Shown here: one piece after another, positions 48,428 through 61,150 of the stretch | How the letters are laid out: the number at the start of each line of letters is the position of its first letter | Numbering within the stretch: position 1 is the stretch's first letter | NCBI GenBank assembly: GCA_014843695.1 | Contig: CM026403.1 | Span: 8,959,117 to 9,023,116, forward strand | Length of the DNA: 64,000 nt | Source: Archivesica marissinica | Lineage: Eukaryota > Mollusca > Bivalvia > Venerida > Vesicomyidae | Direction: 5' to 3' | Made by a program: the position numbers and the translations under genes | Notes under the pieces: model-generated | What the model was told of the DNA's origin: nothing | What the model saw: the letters and a program-made list of their open reading frames with translations, nothing else | Databases searched by the model: none

Positions 48428-48723
48428 TACAGACGGATCTGTAGTCCAGTGGTAACACAATGGACTGGTAATCCAGGGATCGCAGGTTCGATCCCCGTCT
48501 GACCCTAATACAATTAATAGTCTTTCGTATGGGACATTAAACCCGAGGTTTCGTGTCAGTGCTTTACACCGTGCACGTAATAGAACCAGAGGAGACTCTG
48601 GAATGGGTCTCTGTCTGTATCATTGCACTATCCTCCAAAAATCTAAAATGACTAATCTCTTCAGGAGGCGTCGCTCATATGGGCAACCGGTAGCGACGAT
48701 AAATAAACGTAAAACACACACAT
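48428..48723 (+). mobile_element. SINE family C, full-length copy
   Basis: Head cagacggatctgtagtccag, ctggtaatccagggatcgca, full body, and hairpin. Target duplication acgagcata at 48419-48427 and 48724-48732. Confidence 0.92.
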
Positions 48724-48952
48724 ACGAGCATAATTATTTTCATCACTTGTCCAGTAGTTAACGAATTGTGGGAACACGTGTCTATTGTACTTAATAGATG
48801 TGGGATAGAACATAACTTAAGATCATTGAAATATATAGTGCTCGGATACAAGTTGTCATATCCACAATACCATTATGTAAATTTGGTTTTATCGTTGGGT
48901 ATACAATTTATAAGACTTATTTCGTAAGTGACAGCAGGTCAACTAATTTAAA

Positions 48953-49157
48953 TATATATACTAGAGGACATAGAAAACTTCGGATAAGTGTGGTTTTACA
49001 TGAAAAACAATAACTATATAAATACATATAGTTTTAAACATTTTGGAATATTTTTAGTTGTTCAGTTTGTGTTTTGTAATAAAGATGTGACGTATCTTTG
49101 ATGGAATCCTTCGTATTTCGTGTTCATGTAATAATTTTCTATGTCCTCTAGTATATA
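48953..49157. mobile_element. ~205-bp foldback element, its right end continuous with the 36-bp array
   Basis: tatatactagaggacatagaaaa at the left is the exact reverse complement of ttttctatgtcctctagtat plus ata at the right (49135-49157). The interior is AT-rich and non-coding. The right arm is also the first unit of the 36-bp satellite. Confidence 0.7.
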
Positions 49158-51493
49158 ATGTAGGTGTGCGTTTTCTATGTTCTCTAGTATATACTGTAGG
49201 TGCGTGTTTTCTATGTCCTCAAGTATATAATGTAGGTGTGCGTTTTCTATGTTCTCTAGTATATAATGTAGGTGTGCGTTTTCTATGTCCTCTAGTATAT
49301 ACTGTAGGTGTGCGTTTTCTATGTCCTCTAGTATATAATGTAGGTGCGTGTTTTCTATGTCCTCTAGTATATACTGTAGGTGTGCGTTTACTATGTCCTC
49401 TAGTATATACTGTAGGTGTGCGTTTTCTATGTCCTCTAGTATATAATGTAGGTGCGTGTTTTCTATGTCCTCTAGTATATACTGTAGGTGTGCGTTTACT
49501 ATGTCCTCTAGTATATACTGTAGGTGTGCGTTTACTATGTCCTCTAGTATATACTGTAGGTGTGCGTTTTCTATGTCCTCTAGTATATAATGTAGGTGTG
49601 CGTTTACTATGTCCTCTAGTATATAATGTAGGTGTGCGTTTTCTATGTCCTCTAGTATATAATGTAGGTGCGTGTTTTCTATGTCCTCTAGTATATAATG
49701 TAGGTGTGCGTTTTCTATGTCCTCTAGTATATAATGTAGGTGTGCGTTTACTATGTCCTCTAGTATATAATGTAGGTGTGCGTTTTCTATGTCCTCTAGT
49801 ATATAATGTAGGTGTGCGTTTACTATGTCCTCTAGTATATAATGTAGGTGTGCGTTTTCTATGTCCTCTAGTATATAATGTAGGTGTGCGTTTTCTATGT
49901 CCTCTAGTATATAATGTAGGTGTGCGTTTACTATGTCCTCTAGTATATAATGTAGGTGTGCGTTTACTATGTCCTCTAGTATATAATGTAGGTGTGCGTT
50001 TACTATGTCCTCTAGTATATAATGTAGGTGTGCGTTTTCTATGTCCTCTAGTATATAATGTAGGTGTGCGTTTTCTATGTCCTCTAGTGTATAATGTAGG
50101 TGTGCGTTTTCTATGTCCTCTAGTATATAATGTAGGTGTGCGTTTTCTATGTCCTCTAGTATATAATGTAGGTGTGCGTTTTCTATGTCCTCTAGTATAT
50201 AATGTAGGTGTGCGTTTTCTATGTCCTCTAGTATATAATGTAGGTGTACGTTTTCTCTGCCCTCTAGTATATAATGTAGGTGCGCGTTTTCTATGTCCTC
50301 TAGTATATAATGTAGGTGCGCGTTTTCTATGTCCTCTAGTATATAATGTAGGTGTGCGTTTTCTATGTCCTCTAGTATATAATGTAGGTGCGTGTTTTCT
50401 ATGTCCTCTAGTATATACTGTAGGTGTGCGTTTACTATGTCCTCTAGTATATACTGTAGGTGTGCGTTTACTATGTCCTCTAGTATATACTGTAGGTGTG
50501 CGTTTTCTATGTCCTCTAGTATATACTGTAGGTGTGCGTTTACTATGTCCTCTAGTATATACTGTAGGTGTGCGTTTTCTATGTCCTCTAGTATATACTG
50601 TAGGTGCGTGTTTTCTATGTCCTCTAGTATATAATGTAGGTGTGCGTTTTCTATGTTCTCTAGTATATAATGTAGGTGTGCGTTTACTATGTCCTCTAGT
50701 ATATAATGTAGGTGTGCGTTTTCTATGTTCTCTAGTATATAATGTAGGTGTGCGTTTACTATGTCCTCTAGTATATAATGTAGGCGTGCGTTTTCTATGT
50801 CCTCTAGTATATAATGTAGTTGTGCGTTTACTATGTCCTCTAGTATATAATGTAGGTGTGCGTTTTCTATGTTCTCTAGTATATAATGTAGGTGTGCGTT
50901 TACTATGTCCTCTAGTATATAATGTAGGTGTGCGTTTACTATGTCCTCTAGTATATAATGTAGGTGTGCGTTTATTATGTCCTCTAGTATATAATGTAGG
51001 TGTGCGTTTTCTATGTCCTCTAGTATATAATGTAGGTGTGCGTTTTCTATGTCCTATAGTGTATAATGTAGGTGTGCGTTTTCTATGTCCACTAGTATAT
51101 AATGTAGGTGTGCGTTTTCTATGTCCTATAGTGTATACTGTAGGTGTGCGTTTTCTATGTCCACTAGTATATAATGTAGGTGTGCGTTTTCTATGTCCTC
51201 TAGTATATAATGTAGGTGTACGTTTTCTCTGCCCTCTAGTATATAATGTAAGTGCGCGTTTTCTATGTCCTCTAGTATATAATGTAGGTGCGCGTTTTCT
51301 ATGTCCTCTAGTATATAATGTAGGTGTGCGTTTTTAATGTTCTCTAGTATATACTGTAGGTGTGTGTTTTCTATGTCCTCTAGTATATAATGTAGGTGTG
51401 CGTTTTTAATGTTCTCTAGTATATACTGTAGGTGTGTGTTTTCTATGTCCTCTAGTATATAATGTAGGTGTGCGTTTTCTATGTCCTCTAGTA
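49135..51493 (+). repeat. 36-bp satellite, ~65 units
   Basis: The unit is tatgtcctctagtatataat followed by gtaggtgtgcgttttc. Variants: taatg/tactg, gttttc/gtttac, gtgcg/gcgtg. The variants recur in blocks, showing segmental duplication within the array. The 12-codon period leaves a 720-codon open frame that is not a gene. Confidence 0.96.
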
Positions 51494-51594
51494 TAAATAT
51501 ATTTCGGGAAAAATATGACTTTTTCTGCCAATGGAGGGAACAGAAAAATACGCGATTTCGCTCATTGCTAAATGGTCACTCGCCCACCAAGTTC

Positions 51595-51743
51595 AACTTA
51601 GTACAGCAGGTAAACAACTTAGTACAGCAGGTAAACAACTTAGTACAGCAGGTAAACAACTTAGTACAGCAGGTAAACAACTTAGTACAGCAGGTAAACA
51701 ACTTAGTACAGCAGGTAAACAACTTAGTACAGCAGGTAAACAA
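51595..51743 (+). repeat. 21-bp minisatellite, 7 units
   Basis: Seven identical units of acttagtacagcaggtaaac plus a. Open in several frames because the period is divisible by three. Confidence 0.95.
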
Positions 51744-52240
51744 TTTAAATGTTCGCAGTTCCATAATATACCCGTCAATAATATGTGTTCACAGCAAATA
51801 GTGAGTATTGTTGTTATCACTTCGTATGACTCACGGACACACGCCTCTCCAAGCTGATATACCATTACCCGACTAAACATCACGATATGCGAGCTATGAA
51901 GGCTAAACAATTCAAAGACGTAGACTCTGTACAAATCATTGATCGAAGAGTATCAATACATTCACGATCATTCACGATCATACACGATCATGCACTCTTC
52001 CATATGCTCACATAGAACAGTTCAAACATTCCTATTTTGTGAAAACACTCATAGATTGGAACCACCTGGATGCTTGTACACTTAAAATATCTTATATGTG
52101 TGTACGTATAAATGGTCACGTATCTCCGTCAATATTAGCCCGACGTAATTTTCAATTAATATAGTTAGTAGACATGTCATGATATTCGATTTATCTTATT
52201 TCATAACGAACACATATTTAACCTAACATAAGCAATACTT
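51744..52240. other. Intergenic DNA, no recognised feature
   Basis: Only a short tcacgatcat triplication at 51961-51990. Confidence 0.4.
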
Positions 52241-52741
52241 TGATGGTGCGTAAAAAGCCAATGTCGCAAAATGATGTTGTCAATGATCCTAGTAGTTCAT
52301 TGTGGTAATACCGCGTATTGCCACCCTTACTGTTGACCACAGATTGACAGCGTCGTCGCATGGATATTACATAACGTTGTACATAATTCTGGGGTAAATT
52401 AGCCCACCCATGAACTATTTTCGCTCGTAACTCGGCGATGGTATGTGGCACTGCACCAGCCTTTCATACACGGCGATTCAACTCATCCCATATGTTTCCT
52501 CTCACATTTAAGTCTGGAGACTTCGGTGGTATGTCCAGAATGTAGACGTTGTTTGCTTGCAGAAATAATGGTGTTGCTCAGGCCGTGTGGGCTTGTGCGC
52601 CATCCTGCAGTAACCGCAATCCTCTGTTATTCCTATAAACATTGGTAAGCACTTCATTTTGATACCGAACTGCGTTTAGATTACAATTAATTAACACAAT
52701 GTTAGTCTTGTGATGTAAGAACATACCCGCCCATACCATTA

Positions 52742-52778
<37 letters not shown>

Positions 52779-53716
52779 ACGCAGTTAATTGTCATTGAAG
52801 CGTTCTCCACATTCTCAATATACCCGTGAATGGTCTTGTAAGCAGAATCTCTTTTCATCAGTAAACTGGACTTGTGCCCATTCTGCCTGTATGGTTCTAA
52901 GATGACGCCGAGCCCACCGATCTCGCCGTGCCCTATGTCTCTGAGTTAATACAATACCCTTAAAGGGCTGTCTACAATGCATGCTGGCGAGCGACCGAAG
53001 ACGTTTTCTAATGGTCTGTGCAGGTATGTATTGTCCGTGTCTCTCGAGCGTTTCTCTGTCCCTCTTGACAGCTGTACTTCGTCTCTGCTGACGATGTAAA
53101 TGTACGATGTGATGAACTTGTGCGGCTGTTATACAGCGTCCACGTGGTCGGCGATGGTGAATACCAACGCTACCAGTCGCTATGTACTTAAGCATTTGCT
53201 TTCTGATGGTATTGCGGTGTACACCCATGCGCGCAACCTACAGATGAAACGAATGTGAAATCATTTATTAAAATATACATGTATCTCTACAGTGCAGCAG
53301 GGTCTTTCATGGCATATGTTAAATTTGATTTCTATGGATATGTGCGATAAAAACGGAATGTAAGTAACTGTAGATTACAATTATACAAAGCAAGTCCAAG
53401 AGTTGATAAAAACAAATGAATTCTGCGACATACCTCTGAATGGTGAACACCAGCGTTGACCAATGGCTACATGTATTTCACGTTGTTCTATAGATACTCT
53501 TCAAATGTTGAGTTTATCATGTCCACTATTATAACATGCAGTGTTATTTCACCAACTCGCCATTTTCTCGTGCATTGTGTGGACTTATTTATTGCATGGT
53601 TCAACTCACCGTGTCAACTAGGTTGAAAAGTTCGAGCACAAAAAAATGACGGAAATGTACCCAATAGTCAGTACACAATTTCTTTGCCAAACAATTTTGC
53701 TTTTTACGCACCATCA
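52241..53716 (-). mobile_element. Tc1-like DNA transposon, inactive
   Basis: Terminal inverted repeats tgatggtgcgtaaaaagc (52241) and gctttttacgcaccatca (53716). The minus-strand transposase is broken. The intact part 53228-52815 (137 residues) has the HTH-linker region with RRPRG and ends in FTDEKRF (first Asp). Beyond a (TC)n insertion at 52744-52775 the frame resumes with VMVWAGM, QDGAQAHTA (second Asp; family usually QDNA), SPDLN (third Asp) and IAELRAKIVHGWANLPQNY. About 1.48 kb, normal for the family. The flanking TA duplication is not obvious. Confidence 0.88.
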
Positions 53717-54072
53717 CGTTTATTGATAATTTATTTCTTAAATATTTTTTGTTATGTAATAAAATAAATGGAATATTATATCATATCTCTCAACTGCATT
53801 TATTGAACATTTCAGCATGATCGAACCAATATTAACGGATATCCAAGACCATTTATACATGCACGCTTATGAGATTTGTTAAGTGTATAGTGCAGGCAAT
53901 GACAGTCAATGGTTGTTTCAGTTCAGCCCTCCAACAGCCCGATTAAGACGCTTACTCCCTTAGCATATAATTTATACCATTAATGTTCCTGCTACGTCAT
54001 TCAACAGATACAAATACAAGCTGTATCCCCGGCTAAACAAGATTCACATCTCCAGATGCCGGGGTATTCCTT
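53717..54072. other. Intergenic DNA, no recognised feature
   Basis: No supported feature. Confidence 0.35.
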
Positions 54073-54078
54073 GATGAC

Positions 54079-55368
54079 CAGACACGCGCCATCCACAATG
54101 GCACTCCAACATTACAAGGCATATATTACCAGACACGCGCCATCTACAATGGTACTCCAACATTACAAGGCATACATTACCAGACACGCGCCATCCACAA
54201 TGGTACTCCAACATTACAAGGCATATATTACCAGACACGTGCCATCCACAATGGTAATCCAACATTACAAGGCATACATTACCAGACACGCGCCATCCAC
54301 AATGGTACTCCAACATAACAAGGCATGCATTACCAGACACGCGCCATCCACAATGGTACTCCAACATTACAAGGCATACATTATCAGACACGCGCCATCC
54401 ACAATGGTACTCCAACATTACAAGGCATACATTATCAGACACGCGCCATCCACAATGGTACTCCAACATTACAAGGCATACATTATCAGACACGCGCCAT
54501 CTACAATGGTACTCCAACATTACAAGGCATACATTATCAGACACGCGCCATCCACAATGGTACTCCAACAATACAAGGCATACATTATCAGACACGCGCC
54601 ATCCACAATGGTACTCCAACATTACAAGGCATACATTACCAGACACGCGCCATCCACAATGGTACTCCAACATTATAAGGCATACATTATCAGACACGCG
54701 CCATCCACAATGGTACTCCAACACTACAAAAACATACATTACCAGACACGCGCCATCCACAATGGTACTCCAACATTACAAGGCATACATTATCAGACAC
54801 GCGCCATCCACAATGATACTCCAACATTACAAGGCATACATTATCAGACACGCGCCATCCACAATGGTACTCCAACATTACAAGGCATACATTATCAGAC
54901 ACGCGCCATCCACAATGGTACTCCAACATTACAAGGCATACATTACCAGACACGCGCCATCCACAATGTACTCCAACATTACAAGGCATACATTATCAGA
55001 CACGCGCCATCCACAATGGTACTCCAACATTACAAGGCATACATTACCAGACACGCGCCATCCACAATGGTACTCCAATAATACAAAGCTTACATTACCA
55101 GACACGCGCCATCCACAATTGTACTCCAACATTACAAGGCATACATTATCAGACACGCACCATCCACAATGGTACTCCAACATTACAAGGCATAAATTAT
55201 CAGACACGCACCATCCACAATGGTACTCCAACAATACAAGGCATACATTACCAGACACGCACCATCCACAATGGTACTCCAACATTACAAGGCATACATT
55301 ACCAGACACGCACCATCCACAATGGTACTCCAACATTACAAGGCATACATTACCAGAAACGCACCGCC
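54079..55368 (+). repeat. 51-bp satellite, ~25 units
   Basis: The unit is cattaccagacacgcgccat, then ccacaatggtactccaacat, then tacaaggcata. Variants: taccag/tatcag and cgcgcc/cgcacc, with cgcacc confined to the right end. The 17-codon period gives open frames on both strands that are artefacts. Confidence 0.96.
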
Positions 55369-55536
55369 ATTCACAGCTGAAGATCTGCATTAACACACCA
55401 ACTGACCGCACACCTATGATGAATTCTGTATGGTTAATAAATACTGTTCATAGATATACAAATACGCCCATAGTTACTATAATTATGTTATAATTAGCAC
55501 ATATTTCATATCATGTCAATACACACGTCTCTTCAC

Positions 55537-55544
55537 TATATAAG
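55537..55544 (+). promoter_or_regulatory. TATA box candidate for the small secreted-peptide gene
   Basis: tatataag, 115 bases upstream of the ATG at 55659. A start site near 55567 would leave a ~90-base leader with no other ATG obvious in good context. Confidence 0.35.
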
Positions 55545-55658
55545 CCGTGTTCAGAGATATCTGTAGTAACTATTCCTGGCATACATCAAGTAGTATATTC
55601 AACGGAAGGCACATAATAGTTCATTACAACAGATACTGTCAACATTAAAACCGCCACA

Positions 55659-55874
55659 ATGGAAACAACACGTTTGATGCTGATAGTGGTAGCTTGTCTG
55701 TGTGTATTCCAATATACACATTCGTCCTATGTCGACTGCTCGCTGGATTGCATGTTTGCGGTTTTACGCAAGCTCTCAGTATGCGACTGCAATATGACCG
55801 AAAAGCTACACTGGGGCCATCGTATTAAAACAAATCACCACAGGAGACGAACTATATTCCGGTATGGAAAATAA
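55659..55874 (+). CDS. Putative short secreted peptide (71 residues)
   Basis: The ATG sits in strong context (gccacaATGg). Residues 5-20 form a hydrophobic signal peptide (RLMLIVVACLCVFQY), likely cleaved near residue 23. The mature part has four cysteines, C27-x3-C31-x10-C42-x-C44. It then has a basic stretch with RRR at 62-64 and ends TIFRYGK. A Gly followed by a final Lys is the usual signal for C-terminal amidation, and RRR is a prohormone convertase site, so a TIFRY-amide could be released. I do not recognise the family. The reading frame is short and single-exon, a spliced version could continue past a nearby GT, and chance cannot be excluded. Confidence 0.35.
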   Translation: METTRLMLIVVACLCVFQYTHSSYVDCSLDCMFAVLRKLSVCDCNMTEKLHWGHRIKTNHHRRRTIFRYGK

Positions 55875-55931
55875 GGAGTTGTACAACCAGCTATAGGCTC
55901 GGAATAAAGGTAGCATTTTCTGCTAATATTT

Positions 55932-56167
55932 AGTTTATAAACTTTATACACATTTATTTCATAGCTCCATTGCGAAAGAAGTTCCTACAACTTATATGAA
56001 TCACTCCCGAGACCTCATTCCTGGTGGAATCCATCGCCATGAGGGGGAGCGAAGAGGCACTGTGGAATTCAAATGCCTTGGCATACTCGTAACGGCTCCA
56101 GCGGGGCTCGAACTCTGGGTCTTTCGCAGCCGAAGCGAACGCGCTACGACTGCGTTATCACGACTTC
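55932..56167 (-). mobile_element. SINE family A copy
   Basis: Minus strand full-length: tgataacgcagtcgtagcgc head, ggggctcgaactctgggtc region (antisense B box), body and tail. Twelve-base target duplication ctgctaatattt at 55920-55931 and 56168-56179. Confidence 0.9.
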
Positions 56168-56179
56168 CTGCTAATATTT

Positions 56180-57835
56180 GATAACAAGATGCTCAGCAAG
56201 ATGCTGATGACTTTCGTTAGCGAATTATGATGTACGAGTACAGATTGGAATTTTATACTGAAAGATCTTCGTCAGAACACACTTATCTTATTATCTGTGT
56301 ATTGTAGTAGTTTTCTTTCTTTCAGAATATTACATCTACCCGCTCAGTTCTCAGTATGTATTTCTCGTCTACTTCCAGGTTTAACATGCTTTACCGAATC
56401 AACACTTCTTATAAGCTGTATTATGATACGTACAGCCAGATGAGTGGACACAGAATGTGCATACTATAGTAAATTGTATTATCAACCGTATTACAGCACA
56501 GACAACGTTAGTTCTGCTTCTTGAAAATTACGGCTGGTGGTCGCTCACATTAGGATAGAGACGGGGTGATATGAAAGGTTTCATAGGAAATCTAAGATGT
56601 GTTCATGTTGTGATAGTGATAATATTGAAGATGAGTTACATGTAACATTGAATCCACGCTACCCGCAATTGACATGAGAGATGACAAATTGTGAAACATA
56701 TTTCAAAATACGAATTTCAATTGGAAGCATATATATAGGAACACATTTCCATCAACCATAGACAGTAAATTTATGAATTTTCAATTCCAAGTTATTACCC
56801 AGAAAAGTTGCAACAAATAAAGTGTTATTCAAGCAAAAACTGGTACATGTTGTTTGCTATTCGGACAAGTGCTTTGGCTCCACTGGCTTCCGTTCTGTCT
56901 GATCGGCGGGTTCTCGGCTTTTTGCAAAGACACTTTTATGCGACATTGGATGTGAAAAAATCAATTTAAATAATGTTTCCGGTTTTCAAAACCCATATAT
57001 GATTGGAAGCTGTGCCAACATATGATTTCTTATTCTACAGAGACGCGAGGTTTTCATAATCTAAATATTGTTTTTAAATATTGTATATAATGTCATTATA
57101 TATTTTACTATTTCAATCTACTGAATTAAATTTGATCTCGTCCTACGTTTCTCTACTAGGCACATTCGCTGTAATCTATTAGATGGTTAGATTTCATATA
57201 GTCTATCATTAAGTAGGGTGCAATAGTTCCACGTTCATCTCTAAGTGTGTTATCATTGTTTTAGAGCAGTTTCTAATATCCGATTTACAGTGATATTGCA
57301 GCTTTATTCCATATGTACTGTGATAAATGCTTCTGATAAAGTGTCTTGAGTATCTCCTATAACTCTGAATGTTGGAATGTATTTAAACTTGTATGCTGTA
57401 ATTATATATGTAACTTTATTATAAATGTCATGCTGAGATGTAAATAAACATTGATTACTTACTAATAACTTACTCCAAATACCTTGTTGCTGGGAGCGAT
57501 GGCCGGGATTCCCCCACCCCAAGGTCCCACAATGGACGTCCAATTATGAATGTTGTGTGCACATATGCACTAGTTTACCTTCCAGTGTACATATGAATAG
57601 CACTTTGAGCCAATGACAAGTATGGCCGTTCTTGTAAGAACTGTAATCGGCTTAAAATGCTATAGGTAGGGCGGAATAAACTGAATGGATAGACCGAACA
57701 TTGGGCCCACATAGACAATACACAATATTTGTTGCCCCCTATTGTCTTATATTAGTAATATTGAATATATATAGGGACACATCGAAACTAGAACTAGACA
57801 ACACACGACAAGATCACTCATATGTCATTGTTGTC
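56180..57835. other. Intergenic DNA, no recognised feature
   Basis: AT-rich. Short open frames exist on the minus strand (57304-57543) but show no family signature. Confidence 0.4.
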
Positions 57836-57890
57836 ACGACCTGAAGAGGACCTCATTCTATATGGAATATGCCATTGTGTGTGTGTGTGT

Positions 57891-57925
<35 letters not shown>

Positions 57926-57926
57926 T

Positions 57927-57958
<32 letters not shown>

Positions 57959-59262
57959 GAGATAATAAGAGAGAGACACACAGAAAGATAGAGAGTAGAG
58001 GACCTCATTCCTGATGGAATTCATCACCGTGAGGGAGAGAGAAGATGATCTCATTCCTGATGGAATCCATCACCGTGAGGGAGAGAGGTGATGACCTCAT
58101 TCCTGATGGAATCCATCAACATGAGGGAGGGAGAACCGGACTTCATTCCTGATGTAATCTATCATCGTGATGGAGATAGAAGAGGACTTTATTCCTGGTG
58201 GAATCTATCGTCGTGATGGAGATAGAAGAGGACGTCATTCCTGGTGGAATCTATCACCGTAATGGAGATAGAAGAGGACGTCATTCCTGGTGGAATCTAT
58301 CAGCGTAATGGAGATAGAAGAGGACCTCATTGCTGGTGGAATCTATGATCGTAATGGAGATAGAAGAGGACGTCATTCCTGGTGGAATCTATCAGCGTAA
58401 TGGAGATAGAAGAGGACGTCATTCCTGGTGGAATCTATCAGCGTAATGGAGATAGAAGAGGACTTCATTGCTGGTGGAATCTATCATCGTAATGGAGATA
58501 GAAGAGGACGTCATTCCTGGTGGAATCTATCACCGTTATGGAGATAGAAGAGGACTTCATTCCTGGTGGAATCTATCATCGTAAGGGAGAGAGAAGAGGA
58601 CTTCATTCCTGATGTAATCTATCACCGTAAGGGAGAGAGAAGAGGACGTCATTCCTGATGTAATCTATCATCGTAATGGAGATAGAAGAGGACGTCATTC
58701 CTGGTGGAATCTATCACCGTTATGGAGATAGAAGAGGACTTCATTCCTGGTGGAATCTATCACCGTAAGGGAGAGAGAAGAGGACTTCATTCCTGATGTA
58801 ATCTATCACCGTAAGGGAGAGAGAAGAGGACGTCATTCCTGGTGGAATCTATCATCGTGATGGAGATAGAAGAGGACTTCATTCCTGGTGGAATCTATCA
58901 TCGTAAGGGAGAGAGAAGAGGACCTCATTCCTGATGGAATCTATCACCGTAAGGGAGAGAGAAGAGGACTTCATTCCTGGTGGAATCTATCATCGTGAGG
59001 GAGAGAGAAGATGACTTTAGTCCCGATATAATCTAGCACCGTAAGGGAGATAGAAGAGAACTTCACATTCCTGGTGGAATCTATCACCGTAAGGGAGATA
59101 GAAGAGGACTTCATTCCTGGTGGAATCTATCACCGTAAAGGAGATATAATAGGACTTCATTCCTGGTGGAATCTATCATCGTAAGGGAGATAGAAGAGGA
59201 CATCATTCTTGATGTAATCTATCACCGTAAGTGAGATAGAAGAGGACTTCATTCCTGATGGT
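57836..59262 (-). repeat. ~46-bp satellite derived from SINE A, ~28 units
   Basis: The unit is gacctcattcctgatggaat, then ccatcaccgtgagggagaga, then gaagag. It is the antisense of the SINE A segment running from ctctctccctcgtggcgatg to tcaggaatgaggtc. Bases 57874-57990 are (TG)n and (GA)n simple repeat at the left edge. Variants ctggtgg/ctgatgt and aatggagata/aagggagaga mix along the array. Confidence 0.92.
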
Positions 59263-60195
59263 GTCACGGCCTGCTCAGTCGTCGAACTACTGTTCTGGCC
59301 ACAGCCAGATGTACGTGGCAAACTATTTGTTTTTGGTTGAGGACGTGGGTCCTTTCGGATCAGCAGGACAATGAAAACATTACAATATCAAAGATATATA
59401 TATGTATTCGTTGTTGCACCCAACTACACAACATATATATATATTACATGTAACACCAACATGGTGATGGCGAAAGCCACGATTTAATGAAATACAATAA
59501 CAATGCATAGTGTAATACCCCAGTATTTGAGATCAATAATTATATACATGTATATGCACATGTCATATTCTAGTAAAATTTACCTTTATTTACGTGTGTC
59601 ATACACTTTTATCCATGCAAGATTGTAATCCATGTTTACTTAAGTTAATCTGATATGGGTAATATTCATGTATATTGCCGTATTTTGTGTGTAAACTGGG
59701 TTTAGAAACTCTGTTAACCACTGTGATGTAATGGCGGCAGCCATGTTCGTAAGCTTACATCCGGGTCATTTGCATAGTTACAGACGCTTGTTTCAGTTTA
59801 CTTTTCCAAACTAGAATATCAGTGAACTTTGACACAATGTCTAGAGGTTTTACCTCACAGAAGAGGAAATTTGAGATACTAGTCATTGATTTAAAGCCTT
59901 ACTTTATTTATATGAATCATAAATTAGTGCGGACCCATTGAACTCTAGGCATTTTTCACTGTGTATTGACCAGTGGTCAGCGTTCGTTTTATCAATACAC
60001 AATGCGTAACATTCTTTCCCAATGGGAAGTGCACGGCCAGGAGTGCGCAACGTGCACCGCACACTGTACAGCGTTCTCTGCATGCGTTAAGACTGTGAAT
60101 TGCACACTTCAAACTGTGAATCTCACAGCGGGCAGTCTGGGGGTATATAAGCTCGATGCTCGCCAGTATGCTATATAGGGGCCCGGCCGATCTCC
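59263..60195. other. Intergenic DNA, no recognised gene
   Basis: A 31-bp sequence at 59372-59402 recurs at 61798-61828. Bases 60139-60150 contain gggtatataagctc, also found at 61719. Nothing coding is supported. Confidence 0.4.
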
Positions 60196-60215
60196 TCACG
60201 ACGTGCACGTCGTGA
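60196..60215. repeat. 20-bp perfect palindrome
   Basis: tcacgacgtgcacgtcgtga equals its own reverse complement. It lies in a GC-rich stretch with cccggcc and ggggggg nearby. Confidence 0.9.
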
Positions 60216-61150
60216 CCGGGGCACATCCCACAGCAGCAGCGTAGGATTCTGGGATCTTCTGGTTGTCGATCTTGCGAAAGGGGGGGGGCTCGCCAGCATG
60301 TGGACCCACGGCTATAGCACATTAGGACAGATCCGCCGTCTCTTCTAGATAGTGTTTGAAATACACACTATATCTTCGCTGGCTTCTTCAATCTTTTCTC
60401 CTCCTACTTCTCCGGCGGATAGACGAGACAGTGGACCTGAGGGAGCGGCAACGGTCGTGGCATCCACGCTCCCCTGAGTGACAACCGACGACCAGATGTC
60501 ACAGTCTAACTGCCAGATCCGTATAAATGCTGCTGCGGGGTGACCAACAGTGAGGAGGGTGGCCCTACACGAGACCCCTTCGAAAGAAGCCCTAAAAAGC
60601 ACTGCGAAAGCTTAAGATACCACCGAGAAAATAACCACCTTGGACATGATGGCGGAGGGAGACGTTACAGCGCATCAGCGACCCAGGAAACTGGCACAGG
60701 GATTGTCACCCTGTTGTCGGGGAGATGATGCCAGGCGCTGGGCTTGTCACCCTGTCGTTTAGTATCACTCCATAACTGGGTCAACGATGGAGAAGCGCCT
60801 TCACAGCGATTGGGTGACCTCATTTCTTCATCCAATCAGCGATCAGACCTTCAACCACCTTGACTTCAACTACCAGTACCACAATCTTCTAGAACATAAT
60901 CATCTTGGACTTAAGCAACATAGACTCAACCAACAAGGAATAATTATCGAGTAAACTAATCATCTTGGACCGAAATCTTCACGGGAATCTACAACTACAA
61001 TCCGAAATCTACACCACTCTACAAGACACCGACGACTCAACACTTCATCGAATACTCGATGGTGCGAAAGCACGTTTGCTCGCCCATATGGTTTACCGGC
61101 GGCGAGGGTAAATAAACTCAATCATCAATCATCATCATCATCATCATCGT
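60216..61150 (+). mobile_element. Probable retroelement remnant ending in hairpin plus (ATC)n
   Basis: GC-richer than the surroundings. Short broken frames only. The 3' end reads ctcgcccatatggtttaccg / gcggcgag, then ggtaaataaactcaatcatc and (atc)n at 61120-61149. The end structure matches SINE C and 61690-61765. The internal sequence is not recognised. Confidence 0.5.

Noticed and set aside
49166..51337. 723-codon frame (CPLVYNVGVRFL repeats)
   Set aside because: Product of the 36-bp satellite, with no start context, domain or non-repeat extension.
54044..55493. Open frames of 240-340 codons on both strands
   Set aside because: Translations of the 51-bp satellite in both orientations.
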